A DNA stretch of 64,000 nt from Echinometra lucunter (GCA_029962745.1 CM057165.1:8331523-8395522), one strand, 5' to 3'. Shown: positions 26,103 through 41,100, numbered from the stretch's first letter. Notes: generated from the sequence alone by a model not told the origin. Translations and numbers: made by a program.

Positions 26103-29100
26103 TTATCACAAATTAAGATCATATCGTGGTCACTATTGATGTTTCTTCAACGATGTCCCCTCATATAACTACGAATCCCTTTTGGCCATTTTTAAAAAAT
26201 ACAAATGCTTTTCAAGGTTTCACTTATGTGAATATCCTTGGAAAATATGCGGTGGATTGCAACTGGATGGAGTTTGTTAATATTTAGCTCCAGTAAAGAC
26301 CGTATATTACCAAGGTTACTGATAAGAGAGTTTTCGAGTGCTTTAATTGGACAGTAGTTTATTAATTGTTTCCGCTCCCGCTATAAAGCGTTGATACCGA
26401 CATGATACAGGAAGCTCGGCGAGAGGCATTTTTGCCTTCTGGAGTTGTTTATGCAATTCAGTAGCATGGAATAGCAGAGTTACAAGCCTTTTTGTCCATT
26501 TTGATTATCCATAGGCGAAATGTCGGGGAATGGGGTGAATGTCTCCCAATTTTTAGAGAGGGGGGGGGGTGGCGTGTACAAAATTATAACCCCACACAAT
26601 TTTCAAAGAAAAAATATTTAAATCAATCAGTTGTTGGAACGATGGTTATAGTAGTAAAATTTCTATTAGAAATGCTATTAATACCAGATGTAGGATGGGA
26701 GTGTGTGGGTGGATGTGCGAGTGGGTGAGGATGTGTTTGTACTCGTGTGTGAGTTCGCGCTAAATCTCGGCACAATATTTCGATCACCCACCACCCCCCC
26801 CCCCTTCCTCGAAATGGATTTACGCCGGTGGTTTACAAAGAGGTGAGAAATGGGTAATACACGTTCAAAATGTCATGAAGGAACACTTCTAATGCAGCAT
26901 GAAAGAATTCTTCATTATACTTTCTGAAGTATACATGAACATGTGCAGTAATAAATATTTGCAATGAATATGAATTGCAATAAAATGAATTGAAGAAGAA
27001 ATGATTCTCTTGTCTGAAAACGAAATTAAGGCGGTCGAGAAGGTGTAGTAATAACATTTTCAGTAAAATTAAAAAGTTTTAGAGAGTGAATGATTTTTTT
27101 TTCTTTTCAAAACAAAATCAAGGTGGTCAGTGATAATGTTCTCTATCTGATAAAAGATTATATGCATCAAACATAATACATAACAATGTATATTTTACCA
27201 ATAATGATTTGACGTTTATATTTCTTTGAATATAGCGTTTCTGCGTAGTCACTATTTTGAAATTAAAGTAATTATACTTTTCTTTCACTGTTTTGAAGAG
27301 ATTAGAAAGGTCTTTCTTATTCTATATGATATTCATTCAAATGATGCAGGACATTTTGTTAGCCAAATATTAATATCCAGGAAAAACTCCCTTACGACAT
27401 TACACGTTGCCGGTTAAAGGATTGATTGACTGATTGACTGATTGATTGATTGATTGATTGATTGATTAATTCATTCATTCATTCATTCATTCATTCATTC
27501 ATAGATTCATTCATTCATTCATTCATTCATTCAATCATTCATTCATTTATTCATTTTTTAAAATAATTCTTCAAGCTTCGAACATATAAAACAGAATAGT
27601 CATTTTAAAAAAATCATACTAGAATTGAATAAGCTTGAGCAGGACAACCCACGAAAGCTTCCAGTGGGGTCCTCAAAAATACAAAATTATTAAATCAAAA
27701 TCATATTATTTACAGATAGAGAAATGAAAAAGAAAAATCAAGGTTATATACAATTACTAAAATATAATATATGAATCCACCTGGCAGTGAAAAGAAAAAT
27801 GGTCTGTATTTAGGCATTTTAGGCGTATAGCATGTAATTCGCTTTTCTTAGGTTAGCTTGAGCACTTGGAAAATGATGGTGCATCAGAAAGAAAGGTACA
27901 AGAGAAAATTAAGATGAAATATCAAGCAGTTAAGGATCTAGTTTGATCTGGCATAAGGACCCCATAGCAAAACTAGGTCTATAGCCTAGTCTTTCTATTC
28001 ATGCATGTCATATTTCAAGCATCACGCTTGTACCCACAGGTAATGAGGCAAAACAGAACATTATTGGTGAAATTCAGCAATTTCATGTTATCTACAAAAT
28101 ATGTAATGGACAGTCATATGAAAGGCGACACACCGACATCGAAAGAACTTTCTAATTCGGCGACTTTTCACTGCACTCGTTTGAAAATAACCATGGAAGG
28201 GAATGAAACTACTGAATAGTCGTTTTGTACATGTAAACTTATTACGATAATTCGTTTTTACAGAAAATGATTTATTTTGCTTCTAAACAAATCCTGAAAG
28301 TAGTTGAGTGGTCAAACTGCGAATTCCCTGGCATACGGCTTACAATCCCATCAGCAAGGCACGGCTCTCATTTGTGATTCTCGACCCAGGTGTAGAAAAC
28401 TTGTTCCTAATTTGATTTTAATAACCTTACCCTCGACATGAGGGTTATGGGGCTTCGTTTTGTAAGTATTTAGCTGGAACTTGCAACATGCACTACAAAA
28501 AACCCCCACACCTTTGCACCCATAAAACTAGACTTTAACTTAATCTTTAGAAATTCCGAACGCATACGTTAACTTTGAAATTGCTTTCACTTCAAATTTA
28601 AACCATTTTTTTCACACAGTCGATAGGGATTCCTAATTTTTCATGATACGGTGTGTAGTATTTACCGAAGATGACGGGCTGTGAAGCTCAAAAAGCATAC
28701 AAGACACTGGCAATTACACATCGGGCATGCGTGTTTGACACGTTGGTCGAGTTGATTACCCCTCGCTCTCTCCTGGGGGCTCACCTATTCCCGCTCGATG
28801 GAGAGATGGGAAACGTCTTCGGTTAAAGCTGGAGGGGGATGCATGCCACCAGGGAATTAAAGCGGGCACATTGGACCGTTAACAAGGTGCTCAGATAAGG
28901 AGAACGAGTTGATGGGTATTATGATGATCAACCAAATGCTTGGAATCCGTCCAGCACGGTTGTTTCGTTAGTCCCGTATCATAAACGAACATGCATGACG
29001 AAGATACTACTCCAGAGAAGGAGATAGAGAGGAAGAGAGAGACAGAGAGAGAGTGAGAGTGAGAGGGGGTGTAAAGGAGAAAATAAGTATTGGCATTAAT

Positions 29101-32100
29101 TTACGCGGACTTGCATCAAACTGAGTCAAAGACAGAATTGGTTCTTTGCGCCACTCTTACTGGCCATCTGTCATTTAGTGATCGATTTCAGACCTATTAG
29201 GACTGTAAAGGAATGTGCTCCTTGATAACCCTCATTGCACCGATCTAGTTTGATCCTTTTTCTGTTCTGAACCTAATAGATCCTCTTTTTATCGGAAGTC
29301 AGTGCAGGTGATTCGCCAGGGTTGTTTATTCTGCAATTGAATATTCCTACGCGTGATTTTCTCTGGAGAGAGGACCGGTAAACGGTGAAAGTGATTGCTG
29401 GAGTATTCCTTCGAGGTCGTCTCGTCGCTTTTTAAGACACATTCCGAAAGACCAACTGATTTTTTTTTTTCGTCTTACAGATACATAACAAACAGAGAGG
29501 ACAAAGTGAATATTTCATGTGACAGGTCCTTGACAAAACAGACAGATTATCGATCTATGGATATACTTGTAAAGCTGTTGTCTTCAAATTAATTGAACTA
29601 TATTTTAACGACATTCGAGAAAGAATAAACATTAAAAAATCAAGTTGGAAACCAACAGCATAAGCTGACTCTCCGGTAAGTACACACTTCTCAGATCTTA
29701 AGAATTTTATCTGTATAAATTCAGCAATATGAATGTTTTCTTTTCCGAACACATTGGTGTCTTTTCAGATTAGACATGGACAAGCTACTTAGGCAAACGT
29801 GGTTTGCTCTTTCATTCACGAGACAGTAATGTTATCTAATTATGAGTATGTCAATACTTACACTGTAATCACGACAGCTTACTCGGCATAAACTTTGTAT
29901 GATGGATATCGCTCAACGAGATACTTTAAAATTGGAATAGTCATTTTGAAATAAAATAAATTTTATTTTAAAAAACTATTGTTATTTCGATTTAAGTATT
30001 AAGAATTGCTCAATCAATGTAAGCTATTCTCTTGTGACACTAAGCCAGATTCTGCATTAATCGCCTTCAGAAACTGAAAATGCAAAGCAAACGTTTTTTT
30101 TTTAGGTTACGATGTGATAGTTTCAACTTTGACAGAAAAGAATTATTTCATTCTGAGTTGAATCTTTTATCTACTCTTAAATCTAAAACCAATATTGCAG
30201 TGGTTGTTATTATGAAACAGTTGTGTTTTAGCAGTAAAAATATAAGTAGATTCAGCAAGCAATTTCGATAACTGTTTCGAGGAATGCATTCTCTCTAAAT
30301 TCCTTAGATTGGAAATCAATCTATAAGATTGTGGTTGGGGACCAATCCAAAATTAGATTGAGAAAAAGATTGAGAAAAAGATCTAAATCTATTAGATTGA
30401 GATTTTCAATGTAATTTTGGATTGGTCCCTCATTGCAATCTAAAGAATTTAGAGAGTTCCCTTTTTCAAGACGTTTTGAATTAAGAACAAAACTTGCTGT
30501 TCCTTTCATGTGCTCTCTTACTTACAATAATGTCGCATTAGAAAACTTGCCATGAACTTATATTAGTTTAAAGAGGCTCATTTTAATTCTCTTTTCTGTA
30601 ATTTCTATTAAAAAACAACAATAAGCAGAATCTTGTCACTTTGATTTCCCGATCAAGTGATAGTAATGTAATACAGTATGTAGAGGTACTGTTGTCCAGT
30701 GGATAAATCTCTGGATTGTTAACAACAAGGTACGGGGTTCGAATCCCTGTCACGTGACGGCCCTGACGTCCCTTGGCAAGCCTACGAAGGGGTAGTAATC
30801 CTAGAACAGGTATGGGCCTTTTCTGTCCAGCGATGATATTCCAGCGTGCGGATGTTGTCCTAGAATTGTGCGAACATGCAGAAGCAAATATTGAAAAGAA
30901 AAAAAAAAGGAAATAAAGTAGAAAGGGGAAAAACAAAGAAACAGAGAGGACGAGCGAGAGAGGGAGAGAGAGAAAGAAGAGACAGAGAGACGGACGCACG
31001 GACAGACAGACACACAGACTGTTAGTGGGTGGATGAGGTGGATAAGAAGAAAAAGAAGCTCTGAGCAAGGAATTTGAGTGTTCGAAAATATATAACACCA
31101 AGGAGGATGATTGCAGATGCGAGGGAGGGGAAGTAATAAAGCATGGAGGCGGGAACAAATTATATGAAATGATCTGTGTATTTAATTCAACAAACCCACC
31201 ATGCAGCTTCGCACCTCAGTGAATACCCGACATGAGGTGACATGTATATTGCTAAGGTTTTGATACGTAGGGTTCTTGAGGACGCCATTAAGGGGATGTG
31301 GTCACATATAACAAATGAGGAACGTGATGCAATTGAGTTTACGCATTCATAGTAGAACATTAACATCATTAAGCAGCGTTAGTTCGTTTGACTGCTAACA
31401 TAATATTAATCAATCTTTATTATGTCAGTTATGTGACCGTGACAACAAAGAAAAATACATGAACAAACTTAAAATAACTAAGAACAACATACTTAACAGC
31501 TGACGTATCGCGATTTAATCATCATCAAAGCACGTGGCTACTTATTCGGCCAATAAGACATTGAACAATATGACGATTGCTATGACGGTGAACGATGAAT
31601 TTTACTAAGTTTAAAGGCAAAAAAGTATGAATTTGCTAAAGGGGGCGGGGGAGGAGGGGTGGGGCTTCAGGGGAGAGTAGAGTAGGAGAATGCAAATAAG
31701 TTTCAAGTTTCAGGTTTCCAAGTTTATTGACTTAAATCCACACACGTTGGATTATTCTCAATTTTCACAGAGTGCAACAAAATTGCAGTTAAAAAGATAG
31801 CATAGATAACAGTGCATGGAATAAGAGATACATTGTACACAGAAAGCACAATAATTAAAACAATGATGATAGATACATTGCGCCTCGTATAATTACATCA
31901 TCTTGTACTACTTTTGACAATGTATACCTTTTTTTTAAATTTTGTTTTGTTTTCTTTTCTTTTTTCCCTTCTTCCTTTTCGGGTATTTTTATCATTTGAC
32001 ATGATTGACGAGTAAAGATAATAGATAAGCCCCCCCCCCCCCAAAAAAAAAAAAAAAAAAAAAAAAACTAACCTAAGCAAAAAAAACAACAAAAAAACAA

Positions 32101-34990
32101 AAAAACAACAAAAAAACAAAAAAACAAAAAAACAAAACTGAAATGAAACAATGAAGAAGAGAAGGGAAAAGAACATGGTATATTTTGTATAACAGAATAA
32201 GGCATTGTCATGATTATACGATGTTTTAATTCTAATTAAAATAATTACAACTGAAAAGTCGGAATATGTATTGATAGAACATATGTGAATAAAGTGGAAA
32301 TATAACAATATGATGAGTAACAATGTAAATGAGCATAGATGGTGAATATGATAAATGTTTTGGAGGAGTGGTGGTGGAACGAGAGGGAGAATAAGAGAAA
32401 ATAGAAACAGAAAGAGAAAGAGAGAAAGAAAGAAAGAGCCAGACACACAGATTGAAGGTAAACAGAAGAGGAGAAGGAAAATGAGACTGACAAGAAAGTA
32501 CAGGCAAGCTACTGAGAAAACTCGGAAAAGAAAAATCGATAAAGGGAAAGAGAAATTTGAAAGCAATGAAATGGACAAGAAAAGATAAGATAGCGAAGGA
32601 GAATGGTATAACATACAAAACAGTAGCTGGTTAAAAACAAGGAGGAAAAAAAACACATGGGGATCAAAACGTTCACAGACTGGAAGCAAATTTATCTCCT
32701 CTATGACGTCATCACACGATGCCATAGAGATGGTGAATGAAAGATCATTTCTTCCGAAACACTATACAAAATAATCATTTCCCTTGAAAACCAGTTGTCA
32801 ACCCCAAACACCATTTTCACGTATGATTAAGAAGTGTAATATACACGCTCACCCGTACTGTCGGTGTAATTTTAATGTTTGACCTACCGATTCGTAAGCA
32901 ACAGTTTTTTTGTGTGTTTTTGCTAGGTCACTGTTTTCTTAGGACAGCCCCTAAATGTTAAAGAATATTTTTTTTATGATATACTGATTTATTTTGATAA
33001 GCCAATCTCAATATTGTTTTCGTATGGTAATGATTTTAATCATTACATTTTATACCAGGTTCTATGATAATTCATTGAACTTTACTACTAATTCACTGAT
33101 CATTCAGAATATTCAAATTCATAAAGATTTTCTCTTCTTCAGTGTTGAAGATTTTGTTTTGAAAATTTGTTTGATATTAACGGAACTATTTAAAAAGTTG
33201 GAAGAATGACTATTAAAATCATGGGGATTGTCTATCTAGAGAATGATCAAAATTCTCTAAAGTTCAACTTTTGTGTCTGATCCTGGACCATAGAAATACC
33301 GGCTCGATAATGAGACCACGGCCCCGTCTTATAAAGAATTGCGATTGATTCAAATCGATCGCATCTTCGAGATTGGTCTCAACTGTGTATTTAACAGATA
33401 GGAGTTGAGATTAATCTCAAAATTGTGATCGATTTCGAATCAATCGCAATTCTTTGTAAGAAGGGGCACAGTTCTGCTTCTCTATTAAAGTTCTGCAATG
33501 TTCACAGGTGACAATTTATACGATAAGAAAATAGTCTTTTATTTTCATTGACTAATAATGATTATAATCAAATAATGATAAATGGGTTTTATTTACCAAG
33601 TGTAACCACATCAGTGTCAGTTCTGCTCTTCCTGCGTTCCGTGCAGCTAATAGCCAGGTATCCATAAAGCTGTTTGTAACGTTATGCATTAGGGCCTCCT
33701 TACGAACGACTTCAATATGAAGTGCAAAATAGGACGCCCATAGTTTTTCCTGACGCTTTAGCAAAATATGACTTCATTTCCCATAATCTCGATAAAATTG
33801 TGGAAAAAAATACACTTCGCAATAAAAACTTTTGTAACAAATGTAATGTATAATCTATGTTTGCATATTTCACCTTTAGCTAATGATCAGATGATCGAGA
33901 ATCCCATTTGGCTTACCATATTCAAGTCGTTCGTAAAGTCATTCTTAACTTACGAACAGTTTTATGAAACATCCCCCCCCCCCCCCCCGCGGGTGGAAAG
34001 GGAAGAACTTGGGTAATACATCATGTAATGGGATGTAAGTACCGATCAAGTATCGAACCATGGACCTATTCTAGAAAAGGCAAGTGCTTTTACCAATATA
34101 CCAGGGACTCCATGTACCATGACATCAAAGAAAAATTTGATTCAACTTTCTACACCAAAAATGTTTCAATAAGAATTGTTTCGTTATGTCTTGCAATGTT
34201 ATTAGAGGAGGCGCTGTGGCTCAGTGGTAGAACAGTGGTCTCGTAACCGGGAGTACCCGGATTCGAAACCAAGTTGACGCGCTAATGCCCTTTGGTAAGG
34301 TATTTATCCTCATTACCAAGTCCTTCGGAGCGGACTTAAAGCCGTCGGTCCCCTGGTTGCTTACTAACAAGCATACAGATGCTTTGTTAGCAGTCAGGTA
34401 TAATAACCAACCATTTAACCTTTTAACCATTATTACGAGGTGAAAAGGTCTTTGTTGAAAGTGTTGCAAGCGTGGTATTTCATGTCAAAATGTCCACGGC
34501 TTGACCCAGTTCTCTACATAATACACTTTGTTCATAGACAAGTTAATTCAATGTTTACGGAAACATGAATGCTGTTTGTTCATTGCGCTTCTTTCACGCT
34601 CATTCGTGCCCTTGAATTTGGCCGATATAGATCTCAGTCACATCACAAAAGCGATTCCGACTCAATTCCAAATCGACCGAATCTTTTCTATTCAGGGTAA
34701 TGTAATTTTCTACTCGATCTGTTATCGGTCCGGTATCTGCATCCTTGATGTGACCGGGATACTAAAAGGCTGAAACCTGAGATATAGTTCCAGGGCTCAA
34801 TTACTGTTATATCTTTGGAGGATCTTCTTTTCATCCATGGCGTAGCCCCAGGCTGTGTCTGTTAATACGTGTGGTGAATGAAAATACTCCGCCCCGCCGA
34901 TGATACTCAATGACGTCATCCCGATTAATATTTCTAGAACATATTTTCCAACTCTCCATTTGGTATCCCATCCCCACCCCTTTCTCTCTC

Positions 34991-35026
<36 letters not shown>

Positions 35027-35122
35027 CCATCACCCTTCTCTCTGTCCCTCTTTCTCTCTTTATTTCTCTCTATCTACCGACCTACCAACCTATCTCTACA
35101 CCCATATCCCTCTCTCTCTCAT

Positions 35123-35153
<31 letters not shown>

Positions 35154-38100
35154 CCCCTCTCTCACTCACTCTCTCATCCTCATTTTGTTTAGTTTCTTCC
35201 ATTCTCTTACCATTTCAATATCCCCGTAGCTCTACTTATCCACATTGCATAGTATTGCATAGTATATTTTTTGTCTGTATATGTCTGTCTGTGCTGGCTG
35301 ACAAACTGTTCTTCTTGCTTGGTATTATGGCGCCTCTTCCATCCCAACGTTATCTTTAAATTGTGCCTGCTCCATGCAGAATTCTATTTCATTACTCAGA
35401 AGTGGCGTGGTCTAGTGGATATGTCTTCGGCCTACAGATCACAAGGTATGGGGTTTGAATCCCAGCCCAGCACCAAGGTCCTTTGGCAAGACATTCGCCT
35501 ACATTTGCCACTCTCCACCCAGGTTTAAATGGGTGCCCTATATACTTGAGCGCTAGTTAATTTGGCGGCTCGGCTATGACCGGGGTAATAATGACCAATC
35601 GCCATGAGCGTCACAACGTGACGGATATGAGAGCTATACTTGTACAAAATCATTATTATTATCATTATTATTATCATCATCACCATCATCATAATCATTA
35701 TTATTACTTATTATGTCTCATATAACTGTTGTTAGACTAGAGTCACTAGACACCCCCCTCTCTCTCTCTCCCTCTCTCATCATCATCATCGTTATCATCA
35801 TCATCATCATCAACAACAACAACAACATCATCATCTCTTCGCTTTCTCTTCTTTCCTCTTTAACTGTTGCTCTTCCATTGAAATAATTCTTCTGACACAC
35901 TGAACCCCTATTTTTCTCATATTTTCTGTATGAATGCCTTGATCGAGAGCACTCATCAAAGTTGCATTAGAGCTGGACCATTTATAGATACCCGTGTTCA
36001 GAGTAGATCGAAATAGAAAGAAGTTGTTCATCTCCCTTAGTGTTTTGACAAATACCTTTTAACCAGCCAATGTAGAGTTAAACCATGGCCATAGGACACA
36101 ATCACGTACGGCCACTTATCAATTTTTAGCAACTTTCCGGCGCTTGTTTTGCGTGGAGATAAGACATTCATAGGAAAGAAATAAAGAAAGGTCTTTTTTC
36201 TCGTTTAGTTTGAATCGATCATGTTCTTGAAAGGATTAAGATGCAACAGGTTATCCCGAATTCATAGAATTACCAATTTAGTTATTCCATTTTAATGCCT
36301 GTATATAATTCGTCCCCTCCCTTTGTCTTTATCTCTCTCATTCTCTGTCTTTCTTATTATCTCTACACATTTCTCACTCTTTTTCTATCTCTTTCTTTTT
36401 CGGTGACTCTCTTTCCTTTTTAAAAATCTCTGCCTTTCTTTCCGTCTTTTTTTTCTTTCTTTCTCATTTTCTTTTTCTTTTTTAAATCTTCCTATGCACT
36501 CTCAGAAAAAGAGGTTAAAAATCATTGGGTTGGTTAAAATATGAACCAACCAACTACTGGTTAAAAAATCCCCATTATGTTTTATCTTTTAATCTAATGA
36601 GTGTTCTATCCATATTTCCCCTCTCTTCTTCTGTCACTCTCTCTCTCTCTCTCACGATCAAAAGACATGAGGATAAATCAATAAAGGAATTAATGATTGG
36701 CAATGTCAAATCATTTATTAAGTGATTTGTCAATGAATTGAAGTAATTTCCATAAATCATTGATGTAATCCCATCGTAAACTGCGTAACATTTGAAACTT
36801 GACCAATTAAATTTTGCTTCCGCTAATGCAAGAATATTAATGCTTTGCCAAATGGTTGTATTTCCTATTGATCAATCTAATGAATATCAATGAAACGAAC
36901 CTTTTCAAGACAAGGTCGATTACAATTTTTCAAGATTTTATTGTAGCCCTTTGCCATAATGCTATATTGCTGGCATTTTTATTTCAGAAGGTCTCTTTTA
37001 ATTGGAATGAACTTGAAACAAAGATTTGTTTGGCTATGAAACCGTTATGTATTGAATTTTCACTTACATGTAGAGGCACTCTTCCTTTCCTTTCTTTCAT
37101 TTTTTCTATCCTTTTTGTCTCTTTTTCAATCCTTCCAGCATTTTAAAAAATATTTGTTTTGCATACTCCTCCCCGGCTCCTCTTCCTCTTTTTATTCGCT
37201 CCTTTATTCTTCTATTTTTCCATTCTTCTTCCTCTTCCTCCTCTTCAAACTCCACGTCTTTTTCTTCTTATGACGTCAGTTTTTCTTTCTCTCTCAATTT
37301 CTTTTTTTCCTCATTCTCCTTTCATTCGCTTCGCATCTTATCTTCTCCTTGTCTTCCGCAAGCTTTCTTCTCCCCTTAGTCGTGAAGCATCAATGTTCCC
37401 TCCTCAAACACCGGAAAGCACCACCCCTCTTCCTTCATCACGCCCGTCCTCATCCCCTCCTCTGTTCCTCTTCATTTAATTTTAATTCAAACGCACCCTC
37501 TTTGTCTTCAATCTAGTGTTTTCGCACTATCAACTCTCCCGATCCTTATCCCATTCTTCTTCTTCTTCTTTCTTTTTCTTCTTCTTCTTCTTCTTCTTCT
37601 TCTTCTTCTTCTTCTTTTTCTTCTTCTCCTCCTCCTCCTCCTTCTTCTTCTTCTTCTTCTTCTTCTTCTTCATCATTATCATCATCATCACATCACCTTC
37701 ATCTTCTTCCTCCCCCACCTGCATTATGCATCATCCAGCCCTCTCCTCCCCCCCCCCTCCCACCTCCCCTTCCTCCCCCCCCCCCCCCCTCCTCCTCCTC
37801 GCACTTTTTCTCGTCATGTTCAAACATCTTCATTCAAGCTGTGTTGGTTTACCGCCAAAAACTACAGTGCCTCGGGGTAGACCTGTATGTGCTGCGTTTG
37901 CCCAACTGGCTCCGCCTGCAAAATCGCGATTTGGTTTCATACCATGCTAAATCACTGTTTCTACAATCCACTCACCAACAATTCATACAGCTGACTAGCA
38001 TGGAGAGATTGAGTATTTGCATAATTTTGTATTTTTATACATCTCTCTCTCTCCCTCTCCCTCTCTCCCTCACACACATTCACATCCTCACAGGCTCTCT

Positions 38101-41100
38101 CTCTCTCTCTCCCCCTCCCTCTCTCTAAAAGAAAAGAGTCTTTCTCTCTGTTCCTGTCTTATTTTTTTGCATTATCTCTCATTTTCTCCAGTTTGCCTTT
38201 CAATATTGTTGAAATGTAACTTTCTTTACCTCTTCATATTTGCAGCTAATATTGGTACAATCTTTTGGAAAACATTGTATTTAACTGTTATCATTCCATG
38301 ATCAAGTGATGATCATTTCCTCATTATAAATGTTGATCATCTTTTTTTCTTTTTTTTTAATTTTTTTTTTTTGCATCTTATCACGATGCCTTGCAGAGGT
38401 ATCTGTAATCCTTCCACTTGAGGTTTTTATATCCAGAGATTGGATTGGCATCCTCGTTCCCATCCCTCTCACCCTCTCCTCTCCCCCCCCCCTCTCCCTC
38501 TCTCTATCTCTCTCTCTCTCTCTCTTTCTCCTTCCCTCTCCCCTCTCCTCCCCCTCTCCCTCTCCTCTCCCTCTCTCATTCCCCTCTATCTCTCTCTTCA
38601 CCCCCCTCTCTCTCTCTCTTCATACCATTCCAAATCCCCCGTCCCCCTTTTTCTCAGATTTGTTTTACAACCCCATCATCGTTCTTTAATATTGAGGTAT
38701 TATATTGTACTCAAATGAGTTTCTGCCATCGGCGTAAATCCGTTTCAAGGGGTGGTGGGGGAGGATGATCGAAATCTTTTGCCGAAATTTCTAGGGCAGC
38801 CTCACACGCGAGTACACGCACACACCCTCACCTACCCACACACACGCACACACAAATACTCTCCTATCCTCATCCTTTATCTAGTATTGAAAGTATTTCA
38901 AATAGCAATTTTACTACTATAGTCATCTATAATGGTACATTGGTGACACGACATTTGCTCCTGCGACAATTGCTCCTGTCTGAATTTCTCCGAAGACATA
39001 GGGTTAGGGTTAGGATTATGATAGGGCTTATGGTTCAGAATAATGTGAGGATAAGAATTAGGATTAGTGTAAGGTTTAGGGTTAGGTTTTATGTTTGGCT
39101 TAACGTGCAGATTTTCCATAGGAGTAATTGTCGCCGGAGCAAAATTACAACAACTGATTTATTAAAATATCATTTCTTCTCTGAAAAGTAGGGTGTATTT
39201 GTACACGCCATTCCCCCCCCCCCACCGCTAAAAAAAAATGGGGGATATACCCCCCCCCCCCCTGGGATTTACACCAATGTGTACATGCGACAATGTGCTC
39301 AAATGGGTTTCGGCGACATCAATTGGTAGGTGGAGCCCCGGAGGCGTTTATTAAACCAAAATTAAATAGTTTGCTTGACTGATAGGCATTGTGTTGATAA
39401 ATTGCTGGCTTAGTAATAACCAGACTGAATTAAAGCGGGTCATTCCCCTCATAATGCGACTCACCCACGTAAAATGCTCAATTCATGTGTCTAATGAAGA
39501 TATAGGGTTCGCGCGACTTACTGAAGAATAGCGTTTCCACAAGTGTACATAGTCTGAGCGTGAAGTGGTTGTAACTCCATGTTTTGACTGATGCTGAAAC
39601 TCGGTTTTATTTCTTTTTATCGGCGGAGGAAGGGCATCTTTGTTAGCTAAATAAAGGCCAAGTCCACATCAAATTGATGCTCATTTCAATAAAAAGAATA
39701 AAAAATCCAAACAAAACAGTGAAAAATTGATGAAAATGGGATGCAAAAATAAGAAAGCTATGAATTTACAAAGTTTCACAATTTTTTCGACAAGTTCTCC
39801 GTCTGTCTTTCTCTGCTCTCTCTTTCTCTCTCTCTCTCACTCTCTCTCTCTCACTCTCTGTCACTTCATTTTAGTCCCGTTGCATGCAGCCCAATCCCAA
39901 GTCACCAGATCAAGTTCACTTGTAACAAAAGAGCTTCTAGTCACACTCATGTTTGTTGTCTTTCCATGTTGCGACCACATGACGGAGAACAGACAGAACA
40001 TCAAACAGATCAAATAGAGTGTCGATGTATCTTGCGTTCCTTTCAAATGTTTACACTAAAATTCACCTCAAATCATGAATGGAATATCACATGATCTCAT
40101 ACATTACCTGCAAGACTGACAGTATGAGACTATATTTAACCCGTTGCAAGCCCATTTTTGTTGCTACCAAAAGTGTACTCGACATGAAGAATGCCCATAT
40201 CTGTCATCCAAGCAACTTGTGATGAAAAATCACATTAAGATTAGCGTCTGAGCATGCTGAATGTTTGATATTTGTGGAGTCTTCATGAATGTATTTTTTT
40301 TTCATACAAATACAAAGATATATCACTACCGATCTAACTCATGAAAACAATAGGACCTGAAATGCTTCCCTGTGGAACGCCAAATTTATTATGGACCCGC
40401 GTAATATCAGTTACCTGTATATTAAGACCATCTTTGGCACCACAGCCTTTACTTTTGTATCCAGTGTAATCGTTGTGACATGAACACCTCGGTTTAGAGA
40501 ATGGCAATCCAATAAGAAAGGGTTTGAAGTCAAGTGTACACTCGTAGCTGTTTACCAAGGCACTCCTCTTTATTGCTCCCCCTCTTGTCACAATGGCAAA
40601 TAATTCGCTAATTACCTCCACTCTTCAGACAATATTTGCAGTGTCACAGTGGGATGAGTACAGCGATGCAGGAAATATGAAATGAAATAAGAAAAGTTTG
40701 ATACCCTTTTCGCTAGACCGATCACTTCTAACTCTCTCCCTCTCCGTCTCTTACTCCAAATTTATCTCCATCTTTCCTTCCTTCGTCTCCTTTTCATCTC
40801 TCCTTCTCTCATTATTCCTCGCCTTCTATTTCTCTTTAAACCCCTGTGTTTACATCTCACTTTTTTCACTCTCTCTTTCTTTCATCTTTGTATTTTGCTA
40901 GATTTCTTTTCATACTATTTTTTTTTTGTAGTCGACCTCTCTCCCTTTTTTCCCTCTCATTCCCGTAATTCCTGATTTCTTTGTTGTTTTTTCTTTCTTT
41001 CTTCTTCCTTTGTCTTATTCCTTCTTTATTATTCTTCTTTTTCTTTTTTTTTTTGCTTCTTCTTCCTTTACCTTATTACTATTCCTCTTACTTGTTTTTT

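Noticed and set aside
27419..27558. CRISPR-like regular array
   Set aside because: It is a tetranucleotide microsatellite with no spacers, and the genome is animal.
31898..32725. 275-codon Phe/Leu/Ser-rich minus-strand frame resembling a membrane protein
   Set aside because: It crosses poly-A, poly-C and GA/AAAG-rich DNA. The apparent hydrophobic segments come from the A-rich plus strand, and no family motif is present.
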